A stretch of 64,000 nucleotides of DNA from NCBI RefSeq assembly GCF_001297125.1, contig NZ_LHPC01000028.1, forward strand, positions 434,001 to 498,000. The letters run 5' to 3'. Origin of the DNA: Pseudomonas sp. RIT-PI-q (GTDB taxonomy: Bacteria > Pseudomonadota > Gammaproteobacteria > Pseudomonadales > Pseudomonadaceae). Below the pieces are notes generated by a model, which worked only from the letters and a program-made list of their open reading frames with translations, was not told the DNA's origin and made no database searches. Of this stretch, positions 1 to 9,953 are shown piece by piece (the first letter of the stretch is position 1; every line of letters begins with the position of its first letter). The position numbers and the translations under genes were made by a program.

Positions 1-613
1 CGTTGATCAGCCACGTGCCGGATTTGAGTTGGTTCAAGCGGTTTTTATCGAACAGATGCCAGGTCGCCTGAGCGCCGTGCTTCTTCAACGGCGTGTGCAG
101 ACTGATGACGTCGCACTGTTCGATGATCTGTTCGAGGCTGACGAAATCGCCACCTTCAACAGCTTGTCGTAGCGGATCGCAGACCAGCACGTTCCAGCCC
201 AGGCCTTGCAGAACCTTGACCAGGCGGCCGCCCACTTCACCCGCACCGACCACGCCGTAGGTGCGCTGAGTCAGGTCGGCGCCTTCGATTTCAGCCAGTG
301 TCAGCAAGCTGCCGAGCACGTAGTCGACGACGCCACGGGCATTGCAGCCGGGCGCGCTCGACCAGGCAATGTCAGCCTGTTTGAAATAATCCAGGTCCAG
401 GTGATCCGTGCCGATGGTGCAGGTGCCAACAAAGCGCACTTTGCTACCTTCCAGCAGCGCACGGTTGACGTTGGTCACCGAGCGCACCAGCAATACATCG
501 GCCTGTTCGACGGTGGCACGGTCGATGGAACGTCCCGGCACCCGGCGGATTTCACCGAAACCCTGGAAGAATTCATCAAGCAGCGGGATATTTTCGTCGG
601 CAACAATCAGCAT
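1..613 (-). CDS. pdxB: Erythronate-4-phosphate dehydrogenase PdxB (partial, 3' end outside window)
   Basis: This is the N-terminal 204 codons of the NAD-dependent D-2-hydroxyacid dehydrogenase that oxidises 4-phosphoerythronate in pyridoxal 5'-phosphate synthesis (cytoplasmic). The translation begins [16 protein letters not shown] and continues with [11 protein letters not shown] and [11 protein letters not shown], typical of PdxB. The Rossmann glycine motif GVVGAGEVG follows, then a stretch ending HTPLKKHG. The ATG at 613 has a strong AGGAG ribosome site just upstream. The C-terminal catalytic lobe and the PdxB dimerisation domain lie beyond the left edge. It is divergent from the MATE gene, with a REPIN between them. 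Confidence 0.93.
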   Translation of the reverse strand, partial: MLIVADENIPLLDEFFQGFGEIRRVPGRSIDRATVEQADVLLVRSVTNVNRALLEGSKVRFVGTCTIGTDHLDLDYFKQADIAWSSAPGCNARGVVDYVLGSLLTLAEIEGADLTQRTYGVVGAGEVGGRLVKVLQGLGWNVLVCDPLRQAVEGGDFVSLEQIIEQCDVISLHTPLKKHGAQATWHLFDKNRLNQLKSGTWLIN

Positions 614-706
614 GGCAGGCTCCTTTGGCGGATCGGCAGTGTAGGCGGAGATGGCCATAGTGGGCCAGCGGCCATTGCTGACCTTGATCTGAACGACACC
701 ACTTAC

Positions 707-800
707 CCTGTGGGAGCGAGCTTGCTCGCGAAAGCGGTGTGTCATGCAGCATCAATGTCGACTGACACTCCCTCTTCGCGAGCAAGCTCGCTGCTACAGG
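707..800. repeat. REPIN (inverted pair of REP sequences)
   Basis: Two REP palindromes face each other: CTGTGGGAGCGAGCTTGCTCGCG on the left and its near complement, ending GCTCGCTGCTACAGG, on the right. About 45 bases separate them. This GCGAGC variant fills the pdxB-MATE intergenic gap. Such extragenic palindromes are abundant in fluorescent pseudomonads and are mobilised in trans by RAYT proteins. Confidence 0.85.
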
Positions 801-903
801 TTTTGCGGGATTACAAATCGGTAACACAGGACTTTTCCTGACCACTGCGTCAACGCGTAGAATGCCCCGCCTCGCGCATCAAACTCTTTTGGACGTTTCG
901 CCC

Positions 904-2313
904 TTGAATTCCGTGACCGACCGCCCCGCCGCTATTTCCCTCACCCGCCCGGCCCGGGTTCGCCTGGAGCTGAAAAACCTGCTCAGCCTGGCGCTGCCGA
1001 TCATGATCGCGCAGCTGGCGACCACGGCCATGGGCTTCGTCGATGCGGTGATGGCTGGACGCGTCGGGCCGCGGGACCTGGCGGCAGTGGCGCTGGGCAA
1101 CTCGATCTGGGTCCCGGTGTTTCTGTTGATGACCGGCACCCTGCTGGCCACCACACCGAAAGTCGCCCAGCGCTTCGGCGCCGGCACCCACAGCGAGATC
1201 GGCCCGATCGTGCGCCAGGCGTTGTGGCTGGCGTTGGTGGTGGGCCTGATGGCGACCGGCATGCTGTTCAGCGCCGAACCGATCCTGCACCTCATGAAGG
1301 TCGATCCCGAGCTGATCGGCCCGTGCATGCAATACCTGCACGGCATCGCCAGCGGCTTGCCTGCCGTCGCCCTCTACCACGTACTCCGTTGTTTCAGTGA
1401 TGGCCTGGGCCGGACGCGTCCGGCGATGGTGCTGGGGTTGTGCGGGCTGGCGCTGAACATTCCGCTGAACTACGTCTTCATCTATGGCCACTTCGGTGTG
1501 CCGGCCATGGGCGGCGTCGGTTGCGGTTGGGCCACGGCGATCGTGATGTGGGTGATGGCGCTGGGCATGGCCGGCTGGGAGCGCTGGGCGCCGGCCTATC
1601 AGTCGAGCCAGTTGTTCAGCCGTTTCGACTGGCCGCAATGGTCGGTGATCAAGCGCCTGCTGGGCATTGGCCTGCCCATCGGCATCGCGGTGTTCGCCGA
1701 GTCGAGCATCTTCGCGGTGATTGCGCTGTTGATCGGCAGTCTCGGCGCCACGGTGGTGGCCGGGCATCAGATCGCGCTGAATTTCAGCTCGCTGGTGTTC
1801 ATGATTCCCTACTCCCTCGGCATGGCCGTGACCGTGCGGGTCGGCCAGGCACTCGGTCGTCAGGAGCCGCGTGAAGCACGCTTCGCCGCCGGTGTCGGCA
1901 TGGGCACGGCGTTGGCCTATGCGTGTATTTCCGCGAGCATGATGCTGTTGTTGCGCGAGCACATTGCGACCATCTACACCTCGGACCCGACGGTGATTCA
2001 TGTCGCGGCGATGCTGATCGTGTATTCAGCGCTGTTCCAGTTTTCCGACGCGATCCAGGTGACGGCAGCCGGTGCGCTGCGTGGTTATCAGGACACACGG
2101 GTGACGATGGTCCTGACGTTGTTCGCGTACTGGGGGATTGGTTTGCCGGTGGGTTACGCATTGGGCCTGACCGACTGGCTCGGCGCGCCGAGCGGCCCGA
2201 GCGGTCTGTGGCAGGGTTTGATCGTGGGCTTGAGTTGCGCGGCGCTGATGCTGTCGATCCGCCTGACGCGCAGTGCCCGCAAGCGGATTCGCATGAGCCA
2301 TTCGCTGGGCTGA
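904..2313 (+). CDS. MATE family multidrug efflux transporter (NorM/PmpM-like)
   Basis: Inner-membrane antiporter of the multidrug and toxic compound extrusion family, about 469 residues with roughly twelve hydrophobic segments. The first helix carries LPIMIAQLATTAMGFVDAVMAG, a signature of NorM/PmpM proteins, and the second half repeats the fold (LPIGIAVFAESSIFAVIALL). These pumps exchange H+ or Na+ for cationic drugs and dyes. I prefer the TTG at 904 (MNSVTDRPAA), because the frame upstream, open from an ATG at 862, adds 14 residues with no family character and no good ribosome site. The gene appears monocistronic and lies between two REPINs. The exact substrate cannot be read from sequence. 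Confidence 0.9.
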   Translation: MNSVTDRPAAISLTRPARVRLELKNLLSLALPIMIAQLATTAMGFVDAVMAGRVGPRDLAAVALGNSIWVPVFLLMTGTLLATTPKVAQRFGAGTHSEIGPIVRQALWLALVVGLMATGMLFSAEPILHLMKVDPELIGPCMQYLHGIASGLPAVALYHVLRCFSDGLGRTRPAMVLGLCGLALNIPLNYVFIYGHFGVPAMGGVGCGWATAIVMWVMALGMAGWERWAPAYQSSQLFSRFDWPQWSVIKRLLGIGLPIGIAVFAESSIFAVIALLIGSLGATVVAGHQIALNFSSLVFMIPYSLGMAVTVRVGQALGRQEPREARFAAGVGMGTALAYACISASMMLLLREHIATIYTSDPTVIHVAAMLIVYSALFQFSDAIQVTAAGALRGYQDTRVTMVLTLFAYWGIGLPVGYALGLTDWLGAPSGPSGLWQGLIVGLSCAALMLSIRLTRSARKRIRMSHSLG

Positions 2314-2331
2314 CCCAGACTTGTACCTGTA

Positions 2332-2435
2332 CCTGTAGGAGCGAGCTCGCTCGCGATGGACTTGAAGGCGCCGCGTTTATCCAGCAAACACGCGTTATCG
2401 TTAACGTCCATCGCGAGCGAGCTCGCTCCTACAGG
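2332..2435. repeat. REPIN between MATE gene and tusA
   Basis: Inverted pair of REP elements with the palindrome GAGCGAGCTCGCTCGCGATGG on the left and its complement CATCGCGAGCGAGCTCGCTC on the right, about 60 bases apart. It lies between the convergent 3' ends of the MATE gene and tusA and might also serve as an mRNA-end structure. Confidence 0.85.
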
Positions 2436-2445
2436 GGTCCGTTCG

Positions 2446-2697
2446 TTAATCGGACTTCTTGCGAATCCAGTAGAGATAGGTGCCTGCCTCTTCGTGCTGC
2501 CCGATCAGTTCGTGGTCGAGAAACACGCAGAACTTGGGAATATCGCGACGGGTCGACGGGTCGGTGGCGATCACCTTGAGCAGGCCGCCGGGCGCCAGGT
2601 CACGGATGTGCTGGTGCAGCATCATTACCGGCTCCGGGCAATTGAGGCCGGTGGCGTCGAGGGTGCCGTCTACCGGCGTATCAATCATTTCACTCAT
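2446..2697 (-). CDS. tusA: Sulfur carrier protein TusA
   Basis: An 83-residue SirA/YhhP-family protein that relays persulfide sulfur from the cysteine desulfurase to the TusBCD/TusE relay for 2-thiouridine modification of tRNA. The conserved [14 protein letters not shown] motif around residues 13-26 contains the sulfur-carrying cysteine in NCPEP. Length and the C-terminal YLYWIRKK match the family. It reads toward the MATE gene and has a REPIN at each side. A GGAGT ribosome site precedes the ATG. Confidence 0.95.
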   Translation of the reverse strand: MSEMIDTPVDGTLDATGLNCPEPVMMLHQHIRDLAPGGLLKVIATDPSTRRDIPKFCVFLDHELIGQHEEAGTYLYWIRKKSD

Positions 2698-2771
2698 GAT
2701 TCACTCCTGAAACGTGCCGGCATTGTCGCGCATTGCCGGGTGTTCGGTCATCTGTCGTCTATCGCCTGGAT

Positions 2772-2864
2772 CCTGTAGGAGCGAGGCTTGCCCGCGAAAG
2801 CCGCGCTGCGGTGTATCTGCAGGACCGGGGTGTGGCCTTCGCGGGCAAGCCTCGCTCCTACAGG
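2772..2864. repeat. REPIN between tusA and rlmM
   Basis: Inverted pair: CCTGTAGGAGCGAGGCTTGCC on the left and GGCAAGCCTCGCTCCTACAGG on the right, an exact complement, with a spacer of about 50 bases. The right arm ends 13 bases short of the rlmM stop codon. Confidence 0.88.
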
Positions 2865-2877
2865 GGGTATGGGGGAC

Positions 2878-3951
2878 TCAACGGGATTTCGGTTTTTTCA
2901 CGTCAAGACGGCGCAGATGGCAGGTCACTTCTTCACGGTCGTGATACAGCTGCTTGCAGCCGATCTCGACCCGAATCCCGCGTTCCTTGAACCCGTCGGC
3001 AATCCTTTCCAGCAAGCGCTTCACTTCGGCGTAACGCTGTTTCATCGGCAGCTTGAGGTTGACCACGGCTTCACGGCAATGCCCCTCGCCAATCCATTCT
3101 TCCAGCATCGCCGCGTTGCGCGCCGGTTTCTCGACGATGTCGCAGACCATCCAGTCCACCGGCTGCTTGGGCTTGAAGGTGAAACCGTCGGCCATCAAGT
3201 GCTGCACCAGACCGGTGTCCATCAGGCTTTCAGCCATCGGGCCGTTGTCGATGGCGGTCACCAGCATGCCGCGGTTGACCAGTTGCCAGGTCCAGCCACC
3301 CGGCGCGGCGCCGAGGTCGACGCCGGTCATGTCGCTGTGCAGACGCTCGTCCCACTGGTCGCGGGGGATAAAATGGTGCCAGGCCTCTTCCAGCTTCAGG
3401 GTCGAACGGCTTGGCGCCTCACGCGGAAACTTCAGGCGTGGAATGCCCATCGGCCACATCGCCGAATTGTTGGATTCGGCCAGGCCCATGAACACTTCAC
3501 GACCACTTTTGAAGGTCAGCAGCAGGCGCGGCTTGTGCGCGTCTTCAACCAGTTTGCCAGCCGCCATCAGCGCCTTGCGCAGGTGGCCTTCGAATTTCTT
3601 GCAGAAGTTCGACAGCTCTTTGCCGTCGTTGGTGTCGACCATTTCCAGCCACAGGCTGCCGCATAACGGGAAGTCCGCCATGTGGGCGAGGATCACGCTG
3701 ATGCGGTCGGTTTCCGGCAGATCAATGAAAATCCCGCGAGCCCACTGGCGCGGAAAAATCAGATCGGTAAAACGCTGGCCACGCATCAGGCGCTCGGCGC
3801 CGTCTTCTTCGGTGCAGATAAATTCGGCGCAGGCGCTGGCGGTCTTGGCCTTGGCATAACCGGCCACGTTCAGCCGTGCGGCGTGTTCGGAAATCTCGGA
3901 ACAGACTTCGCCTTCGAAGCCCGGCCGGCAATGCATAAAGAGGGTGTTCAT
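2878..3951 (-). CDS. rlmM: 23S rRNA (cytidine-2'-O) methyltransferase RlmM
   Basis: Transfers a methyl group from SAM to the ribose of C2498 of 23S rRNA. The product is 357 residues, the usual length, and starts MNTLFMHCRPGFEGEVCSEI. The middle has a THUMP-like region. The C-terminal Rossmann methyltransferase shows VDLGAAPGGWTWQLV (SAM motif), DNGPM and CDIVEKPAR (motif IV, with the catalytic D), then NLKLPMKQRY with the catalytic lysine. The frame extends upstream by 22 codons, but the ATG at 3951 gives the family start. It is divergent from acnA. Confidence 0.95.
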   Translation of the reverse strand: MNTLFMHCRPGFEGEVCSEISEHAARLNVAGYAKAKTASACAEFICTEEDGAERLMRGQRFTDLIFPRQWARGIFIDLPETDRISVILAHMADFPLCGSLWLEMVDTNDGKELSNFCKKFEGHLRKALMAAGKLVEDAHKPRLLLTFKSGREVFMGLAESNNSAMWPMGIPRLKFPREAPSRSTLKLEEAWHHFIPRDQWDERLHSDMTGVDLGAAPGGWTWQLVNRGMLVTAIDNGPMAESLMDTGLVQHLMADGFTFKPKQPVDWMVCDIVEKPARNAAMLEEWIGEGHCREAVVNLKLPMKQRYAEVKRLLERIADGFKERGIRVEIGCKQLYHDREEVTCHLRRLDVKKPKSR

Positions 3952-4173
3952 TCTTACTCCTGGGCAGATGGCGAGAAATTCAACCACTGCGCGATGCCCA
4001 GACTTGCGTTGAAGCAAAGCCTGTCACGAAAACCGGCGCATGATAGCCGAGTTCGGAACCTTGGACTTGGCCATAGAGTCCAGTTATTAGCTTTAAGCAC
4101 CAAACAGGACTAGGTTTAATCCTCAGTTCGTTCCCTCAGTCCGTAGCCCTGCGGACCCAAAGGAGTCATTTCA

Positions 4174-6915
4174 ATGCCGTCCCTCGATAGCCTGAAAACC
4201 CTTAAAACCTTACAAGTCGACGACAAGACCTATCACTATTTCAGTTTGCCGGATGCCGCCAAAAGCCTGGGCGATCTCGACAAGCTGCCGATGTCGTTGA
4301 AAGTGCTGCTGGAAAACCTGCTGCGCTGGGAAGATGAAAAAACTGTCACCGGCGCCGACCTCAAGGCGATTGCCGCGTGGCTCAAGGAGCGTCGCTCCGA
4401 TCGTGAAATCCAGTACCGCCCGGCGCGGGTACTGATGCAAGACTTTACCGGCGTTCCCGCCGTGGTCGACCTCGCCGCGATGCGCGCGGCCATGGCCAAG
4501 GCCGGCGGTGATCCGCAGCGCATCAACCCGCTGTCTCCGGTGGATCTGGTGATCGACCACTCGGTGATGGTCGACAAGTTCGCCAGCAGCAGCGCCTTCG
4601 AACAGAACGTCGACATTGAAATGCAGCGCAACGGTGAACGTTACGCGTTCCTGCGCTGGGGCCAGAGCGCCTTCGACAACTTCAGCGTGGTGCCACCGGG
4701 CACCGGCATCTGCCACCAGGTGAATCTGGAATACCTCGGTCGCACGGTCTGGACCAAGGACGAGGACGGCCGCACCTACGCCTTCCCGGATACGCTGGTC
4801 GGCACCGACTCCCACACCACCATGATCAACGGCCTTGGCGTCCTCGGCTGGGGTGTTGGCGGGATCGAAGCGGAAGCGGCGATGCTTGGGCAACCGGTGT
4901 CGATGCTGATTCCGGAAGTGATCGGCTTCAAACTCACCGGCAAACTCAAGGAAGGCATCACCGCCACCGACCTGGTGTTGACCGTCACCCAGATGCTGCG
5001 CAAGAAAGGCGTGGTCGGCAAATTCGTCGAGTTCTACGGCGATGGCCTCGCCGACCTGCCGCTGGCCGACCGGGCAACCATCGCCAACATGGCGCCGGAG
5101 TACGGCGCGACGTGCGGCTTCTTCCCGGTGGACGACATCACCCTTGAGTACCTGCGTTTATCCGGTCGCACCAGCGCCACCGTGAAACTGGTCGAGGCCT
5201 ACAGCAAGGCCCAGGGCCTGTGGCGCCTACCCGGTCAGGAACCGGTGTTCACCGACAGCCTGGCGCTGGACATGGGCAGCGTCGAAGCCAGCCTTGCCGG
5301 GCCGAAACGCCCGCAGGACCGGGTTTCACTACCGAATGTCGCGCAAGCGTTCAGTGATTTCATCGACCTGCAATTCAAGCCCACCAGCAAGGAAGTCGGT
5401 CGCCTTGAAAGTGAGGGCGGCGGTGGCGGTGCAGTGGGCAATGCTGATCTGGCCGGGGAAGCCGACTACGAGTACGACGGGCAAATCTATCGCCTGAAAA
5501 ATGGCGCTGTTGTGATTGCCGCGATCACCTCCTGCACCAACACCTCCAACCCGAGCGTGATGATGGCGGCGGGTCTGGTGGCGAAGAAGGCTGTGGAAAA
5601 AGGCCTCAAGCGCAAACCGTGGGTCAAGAGTTCGTTGGCACCAGGTTCGAAAGTAGTCACCGACTACTACAAGGCTGCAGGCCTGACTCAGTACCTTGAT
5701 GAGCTGGGTTTTGCCCTGGTCGGCTACGGCTGCACCACGTGCATCGGCAACTCCGGCCCATTGCCCGAACCCATCGAAAAAGCCATTGTCGCGGCCGACC
5801 TGACCGCCGCCTGGGTGCTGTCGGGCAACCGCACCTTCGAAGGTCGCGTGCATCCGCTGGTGAAACCCACCTGGCTGGCCCCCCCGCCGCTGGTCGTCGC
5901 TTACGCGTTGGCCGGCACGGTGCGCATCGACATCAGCAGCGAGCCGCTGGGCACCGACAAGGACGGCAACCTGGTGTATCTGCGGGACATCTGGCCGAGC
6001 ACCAAAGAGATCGCCGATGCGGTGAATCAGGTCAACACCGCGATGTTCCACAAGGAATATGCCGAAGTGTTTGCCGGCGACGAGCAATGGCAGGCGATTG
6101 AAGTGCCGCAAGCGGCCACCTACGTCTGGCAAGAGGATTCGACTTACATCCAGCATCCGCCGTTCTTCGATGACATCGGCGGGCCGCCACCAGTGGTCAA
6201 GGACGTCGCGGGCGCCAGAGTCCTCGCGCTGCTGGGCGACTCGGTGACCACCGACCACATCTCCCCGGCCGGCAACATCAAGGCGGATAGCCCGGCGGGC
6301 CACTACCTGCGCGAGAAAGGCGTGGAGCCGCGGGACTTCAACTCTTATGGCTCGCGTCGCGGCAACCACGAAGTGATGATGCGCGGCACCTTTGCCAATA
6401 TCCGCATTCGCAACGAGATGCTCGGCGGCGAAGAAGGCGGCAATACGATCTACATTCCGACGGGCGAAAAACTGCCGATTTACGACGCGGCGATGCGTTA
6501 TCAGGCATCGGGCACGCCGCTGGTGGTGATTGCCGGGCAAGAATACGGCACCGGGTCGAGCCGCGACTGGGCGGCCAAAGGCACCAATCTGCTGGGGGTC
6601 AAAGCGGTCATCGCCGAAAGCTTCGAGCGGATCCACCGCTCCAACCTGGTGGGCATGGGTGTGTTGCCGTTGCAGTTCAAGCTGGATCAGAACCGCAAGA
6701 GCCTGAACCTGACCGGCAAGGAAACCCTCGACATCCTCGGCCTGACCGGCGTGGAGCTGACGCCGCGGATGAACCTGACGCTGGTCATCACCCGCGAAGA
6801 CGGTAGCCGCGAGAAAGTCGAGGTGTTGTGCCGGATTGATACGCTCAATGAAGTGGAGTACTTCAAGTCGGGAGGGATTTTGCATTACGTGTTGCGGCAG
6901 TTGATTGCTTCATAA
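4174..6915 (+). CDS. acnA: Aconitate hydratase A
   Basis: A 913-residue [4Fe-4S] enzyme that interconverts citrate and isocitrate via cis-aconitate in the TCA and glyoxylate cycles. Cluster ligands are visible: C454 in [11 protein letters not shown], and C520 and C523 in [12 protein letters not shown]. Substrate-binding motifs are also present ([13 protein letters not shown] near residue 210, and [10 protein letters not shown] in the C-terminal swivel domain). Length and the domain 1-2-3 / linker / domain 4 order match bacterial AcnA/IRP-type enzymes, not AcnB. A ribosome site AAAGGAG precedes the ATG. A clear rho-independent terminator lies 15 bases after the stop, so it is a single-gene unit. 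Confidence 0.97.
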   Translation: MPSLDSLKTLKTLQVDDKTYHYFSLPDAAKSLGDLDKLPMSLKVLLENLLRWEDEKTVTGADLKAIAAWLKERRSDREIQYRPARVLMQDFTGVPAVVDLAAMRAAMAKAGGDPQRINPLSPVDLVIDHSVMVDKFASSSAFEQNVDIEMQRNGERYAFLRWGQSAFDNFSVVPPGTGICHQVNLEYLGRTVWTKDEDGRTYAFPDTLVGTDSHTTMINGLGVLGWGVGGIEAEAAMLGQPVSMLIPEVIGFKLTGKLKEGITATDLVLTVTQMLRKKGVVGKFVEFYGDGLADLPLADRATIANMAPEYGATCGFFPVDDITLEYLRLSGRTSATVKLVEAYSKAQGLWRLPGQEPVFTDSLALDMGSVEASLAGPKRPQDRVSLPNVAQAFSDFIDLQFKPTSKEVGRLESEGGGGGAVGNADLAGEADYEYDGQIYRLKNGAVVIAAITSCTNTSNPSVMMAAGLVAKKAVEKGLKRKPWVKSSLAPGSKVVTDYYKAAGLTQYLDELGFALVGYGCTTCIGNSGPLPEPIEKAIVAADLTAAWVLSGNRTFEGRVHPLVKPTWLAPPPLVVAYALAGTVRIDISSEPLGTDKDGNLVYLRDIWPSTKEIADAVNQVNTAMFHKEYAEVFAGDEQWQAIEVPQAATYVWQEDSTYIQHPPFFDDIGGPPPVVKDVAGARVLALLGDSVTTDHISPAGNIKADSPAGHYLREKGVEPRDFNSYGSRRGNHEVMMRGTFANIRIRNEMLGGEEGGNTIYIPTGEKLPIYDAAMRYQASGTPLVVIAGQEYGTGSSRDWAAKGTNLLGVKAVIAESFERIHRSNLVGMGVLPLQFKLDQNRKSLNLTGKETLDILGLTGVELTPRMNLTLVITREDGSREKVEVLCRIDTLNEVEYFKSGGILHYVLRQLIAS

Positions 6916-6930
6916 TCACTTGCTGACAAA

Positions 6931-6957
6931 GACACCGCCGTAGGGCGGTGTTTTTGT
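6931..6957 (+). terminator. Rho-independent terminator of acnA
   Basis: Hairpin ACACCGCC-GTA-GGGCGGTGT followed by TTTTTG, placed immediately downstream of the acnA stop codon. Confidence 0.9.
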
Positions 6958-7002
6958 TTGTGTCCTGTACCGAACAAAAATACCCTGCACGCCAGCGAGC
7001 CA

Positions 7003-7097
7003 CTGTAGGAGCGATGCTTGCCCGCGAAGACGTCGGCACATTCAACATTGATGTCGACTGACAGTCCGCTTTCGCGGGCAAGCCCGCTCCCACAGGG
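7003..7097. repeat. REPIN downstream of acnA (first of two)
   Basis: Left arm CTGTAGGAGCGATGCTTGCCCG and right arm GCGGGCAAGCCCGCTCCCACAG, about 45 bases apart. The arms are slightly mismatched. Confidence 0.82.
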
Positions 7098-7138
7098 TCA
7101 TGTGTCGGACAGCAACGTCGTGAACAACACCGATCAAA

Positions 7139-7230
7139 TGTGGGAGCGGGCTTGCCCGCGAAAGCGGACTGTCAGGCAACATTGATGTTGGATGTGATTG
7201 CCCCTTCGCGAGCAAGCCCGCTCCCACATT
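7139..7230. repeat. REPIN downstream of acnA (second of two)
   Basis: Left arm ATGTGGGAGCGGGCTTGCCC and right arm GAGCAAGCCCGCTCCCACAT. It lies 42 bases after the preceding REPIN and ends about 40 bases before the CPBP-protease gene, so it probably sits in or near that gene's promoter region. Confidence 0.82.
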
Positions 7231-7271
7231 GACCGAGGCAATCCGCAGAATCTCAGACACAAGGACTTCAC

Positions 7272-8063
7272 ATGTTCGCTCTGCCATGGATGTATCTGGC
7301 GCTTCTCTGCACGGGCTATGCACTGGCCCTGATCTACGGCCAACTCGGCCGGCTGGCCGCAATCTCTGTCGCGCTGTTGCTGGTCGCCGGTTTCGCGGTC
7401 CGGCAGCAAAAAATCCCCATCGCCCGTTACCTCGGTCACGGCGTGTTCATCGTCCTCGCCCTGGCGCTGGCGATGCACTGGCTTCCCGGTTTCTACAACG
7501 GTCGCGGCATCGACCCGCAACGGTTCACCGACGATGCCGTGCCGTTTTCCATGTACCTGAATCTGGACAAACCGCTGATCGGCGTCTGGCTATTACTGGT
7601 CTGCCCGTGGCTTGTCGGCCGGCGCTCGCTGCGCCTGGCCGTTTATGCCACCGCAATGGCGCTGGCCCTGAGCGTGGTGCTGGCCTTGGGTGGCGCGCTG
7701 TTGCTTGGGGTTATCAGCTGGGCACCGAAGTGGCCGGACCACGCCTGGCTGTGGATGCTGAACAATCTGCTGCTGGTGACACTGGTGGAGGAAGCGCTGT
7801 TTCGCGGCTACATCCAGGGCGGTCTGAGCCGGCGCTTCAAAGACCTGCCCTATGGCGAAAACCTGGCCCTGCTGCTCGCATCATTATTGTTCGGTTTGGC
7901 GCATATGGGTGCCGGCTGGCAATGGGTGTTGCTGGCGAGCCTGGCAGGGGTCGGTTATGGCCTGGCCTATCGTTTCGGCGGGTTGGGTGCAGCCATTGCC
8001 ACCCACTTCGGTTTGAATCTGTTGCACTTCGGATTGTTCACTTATCCGATGTTGGCCGGGTAA
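7272..8063 (+). CDS. CPBP family intramembrane glutamic endopeptidase
   Basis: A 263-residue polytopic membrane protein of the CAAX-protease/bacteriocin-processing (Rce1/ABI) family. The active-site motifs are present in order: EEALFRG (paired glutamates plus R, about residues 176-182), FGLAHMGAGW (H, about 213-222) and ATHFGLNLLHF (H and N near the C-terminus). Six to eight hydrophobic helices surround them. ACAAGGACTTCAC before the ATG gives the ribosome site. Family members cleave membrane-bound substrates or act in bacteriocin immunity, and the substrate here is unknown. It lies just outside the capsule locus, and nothing shows a link to it. Confidence 0.85.
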   Translation: MFALPWMYLALLCTGYALALIYGQLGRLAAISVALLLVAGFAVRQQKIPIARYLGHGVFIVLALALAMHWLPGFYNGRGIDPQRFTDDAVPFSMYLNLDKPLIGVWLLLVCPWLVGRRSLRLAVYATAMALALSVVLALGGALLLGVISWAPKWPDHAWLWMLNNLLLVTLVEEALFRGYIQGGLSRRFKDLPYGENLALLLASLLFGLAHMGAGWQWVLLASLAGVGYGLAYRFGGLGAAIATHFGLNLLHFGLFTYPMLAG

Positions 8064-8446
8064 CAAACCATTGGCTAAAACCAAGGCAAAAATCGGTGCG
8101 CTCAACACCATCCGGCACTGATTTTCGCGTCGTGAATCGGGGCTTCAGAAAATTGCGCGCCTACGTTAGAAATCGTTCAAACTGCTCACGCTATTTTGGC
8201 GCCGCCAGTAACGACACCCAATAAACACTGAGAAAAAGCGTTTTTTTGACGTCTAGCCTTGCCGCTCGAACAGTTATTTTTAGTCAGGCACTGCTTGGGA
8301 ACTAAGCGGCTTGACTACTGTCTCCCACAGCGATTAACCTCCCGCCCCACGAATGGAAGCGCTCTGTCCTACATCGACAGAAGTCCTCTGAAAATGAATT
8401 CAAGCAACGCGTTTTATCGCGCTGTTGTGCTGTGCGGTAAATACTC
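8064..8446. other. Intergenic region upstream of the capsule export operon
   Basis: About 380 bases with no credible gene. It is more A+T-rich than its left flank and presumably contains the promoter and 5' leader of kpsM-T-E-D. I looked for a JUMPstart/ops element (GGCGGTAG) of RfaH-regulated capsule operons and did not find one here. Confidence 0.5.
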
Positions 8447-9238
8447 TTGAAGCGTCGCTCCCCCCTCCAAATCAAAAAATCCGTCATTTTTGCCCTGGTG
8501 TTACGCGAAGCGCGTGCGCGTATCGGTGATAGCCGCATGGGCGCGGTGTGGATGCTGCTTGAGCCGATTTGTCACCTGTTGATTCTCAGCGTGTTGTTCT
8601 CGCTGATTCGCGGTAGAACCGTGGCCGGTCTCGACTTTCCGGTATTCGTACTGGTTGGTCTCGCGCCTTTCCTGCTGTTTCGCAACATTGCGCTGCGCCT
8701 GATGGATAGCCCCAGGGAAAACCGCTCGCTGTTTGCCTACAAACAGATAAAGCCACTCGACACGTTCATAGCCCGTGCACTCGTTGAATTCAGTATCTCC
8801 GCCACGGTCTACGCCATTCTGGTGTTCGGCTTCGCCTGGTACGGCTTCGATATGTCGATCAAGGCCCCCATCCAATGGGTGCTGACCATCCTGCTTGGGG
8901 TGTTGTTTGCCTTTGGCCTGGGCATGCTGCTCTCGCTGATTGCACATGCCATTCCCGGCAGTAAATTGTTCATCCGCATGATGTTCTTCCCGCTGTACTT
9001 CATCTCCGGAGTACTGATACCGGCAGCCTATTTACCACACGCGATGCTGCCGCTACTGCTGCTCAATCCGTTCCTGCATCTGCTGGAACTGATCCGCGCC
9101 GAGATCTTTCCTTACTACGTGCCCGTCGATGGCGTCTCACTCCATTACGTCGTCGCCGTCACCCTGGTTCTGCTGTTTGTGTCGCTTGGCACCTACCGGG
9201 TTCGTCGACTGCATTTGATCTCCACCAAGAACGGCTAA
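8447..9238 (+). CDS. kpsM: Capsule ABC-2 type transporter permease (KpsM-like)
   Basis: Inner-membrane permease that exports finished lipid-linked capsular polysaccharide, working with the ATPase encoded 13 bases downstream. It has 263 residues with six predicted helices and an amphipathic N-terminus. The segments LREARARIGDSRMGAVWMLLEP and FFPLYFISGVLIP are typical of KpsM/Wzm permeases. The frame is closed by TAA six bases before the TTG at 8447 and the first internal ATG would remove the conserved N-terminus, so the TTG start is favoured although its ribosome site is poor. First gene of the kpsM-T-E-D operon. Confidence 0.9.
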   Translation: MKRRSPLQIKKSVIFALVLREARARIGDSRMGAVWMLLEPICHLLILSVLFSLIRGRTVAGLDFPVFVLVGLAPFLLFRNIALRLMDSPRENRSLFAYKQIKPLDTFIARALVEFSISATVYAILVFGFAWYGFDMSIKAPIQWVLTILLGVLFAFGLGMLLSLIAHAIPGSKLFIRMMFFPLYFISGVLIPAAYLPHAMLPLLLLNPFLHLLELIRAEIFPYYVPVDGVSLHYVVAVTLVLLFVSLGTYRVRRLHLISTKNG

Positions 9239-9251
9239 CCGCAGGCTTCCC

Positions 9252-9905
9252 GTGTTCGAGCTCAGAAACATCACCAAGTCGTACCTGACCCCCAAAGGGC
9301 GTCGCCATGTTTTTCGTGACCTGTCGTTAAAGATCCCCGCCGGAAAAAACATCGGCCTGATCGGTCGCAACGGCGCAGGAAAATCAACGCTGGTACGCCT
9401 GCTGGGGGGCGCTGACGTGCCGGACTCCGGCACGATCGCAACCGACCAGAGCATCTCCTGGCCCGTGGGTTTGTCCGGAGGCTTTCAGGGCAGCATGACC
9501 GGCCGCGAGAACATCAAGTTCGTCGCCCGCGTCTACGGCGCCGTGGGTGAAGCCATGCGCGAGAAAATCCGCTATGTCGAAGACTTCGCCGAAATCGGCA
9601 CCTGGATCGACGAGCCCGTCAAAACCTATTCGTCGGGTATGCGCTCGCGCCTGGCCTTCGGTCTGAGCATGGCGTTCGACTTCGACTACTACCTGATTGA
9701 CGAAGTCATGTCCGTGGGTGACGCACACTTCAAACGCAAGTGCGCCGAAGTCTTCGAAGAGCGACTGCAAAAGTCCAAGGTCGTGCTGGTCTCGCACAAC
9801 ATGAATGAAATTCAAAAACTCTGCGATGTCGTGCTGCTGGTACGAGATGGCGGAGTACAGATCTATGACGATGTCGCAGAAGGCATCAAGGCCTACAACA
9901 CCTGA
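9252..9905 (+). CDS. kpsT: Capsule ABC transporter ATP-binding protein (KpsT-like)
   Basis: A 217-residue nucleotide-binding subunit that powers polysaccharide export through KpsM. Walker A is GRNGAGKST (residues about 37-45), the signature is YSSGMRSRLAFG, Walker B is YLIDEVMSVGD, and the switch histidine is in LVSHNM. The short length, with no C-terminal carbohydrate-binding domain, places it with KpsT (group 2 capsule) and not with Wzt of O-antigen systems that recognise a terminal cap. The start codon is GTG (GTGTTCGAG). It is followed after 48 bases by kpsE. Confidence 0.92.
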   Translation: MFELRNITKSYLTPKGRRHVFRDLSLKIPAGKNIGLIGRNGAGKSTLVRLLGGADVPDSGTIATDQSISWPVGLSGGFQGSMTGRENIKFVARVYGAVGEAMREKIRYVEDFAEIGTWIDEPVKTYSSGMRSRLAFGLSMAFDFDYYLIDEVMSVGDAHFKRKCAEVFEERLQKSKVVLVSHNMNEIQKLCDVVLLVRDGGVQIYDDVAEGIKAYNT

Positions 9906-9953
9906 TCGCCCTGACCATGGCGTGATTGTTTTATTTCAAGGATGCGTGTGCAT

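Noticed and set aside
206..841. Long plus-strand open frame opposite pdxB
   Set aside because: It is the antisense shadow of pdxB extended through a REPIN; its translation has no family character.
850..2001. 383-codon minus-strand open frame inside the MATE gene
   Set aside because: His/Arg/Ala/Gln-rich translation typical of antisense high-G+C frames; the plus frame is a clear membrane transporter.
5329..6885. 518-codon minus-strand frame within acnA
   Set aside because: Antisense shadow of a strongly conserved enzyme; no motif or ribosome site.
8064..8446. JUMPstart/ops element upstream of the capsule operon
   Set aside because: No GGCGGTAG was found in this stretch; GCGGTAGA near 8610 is within kpsM and in a wrong context.
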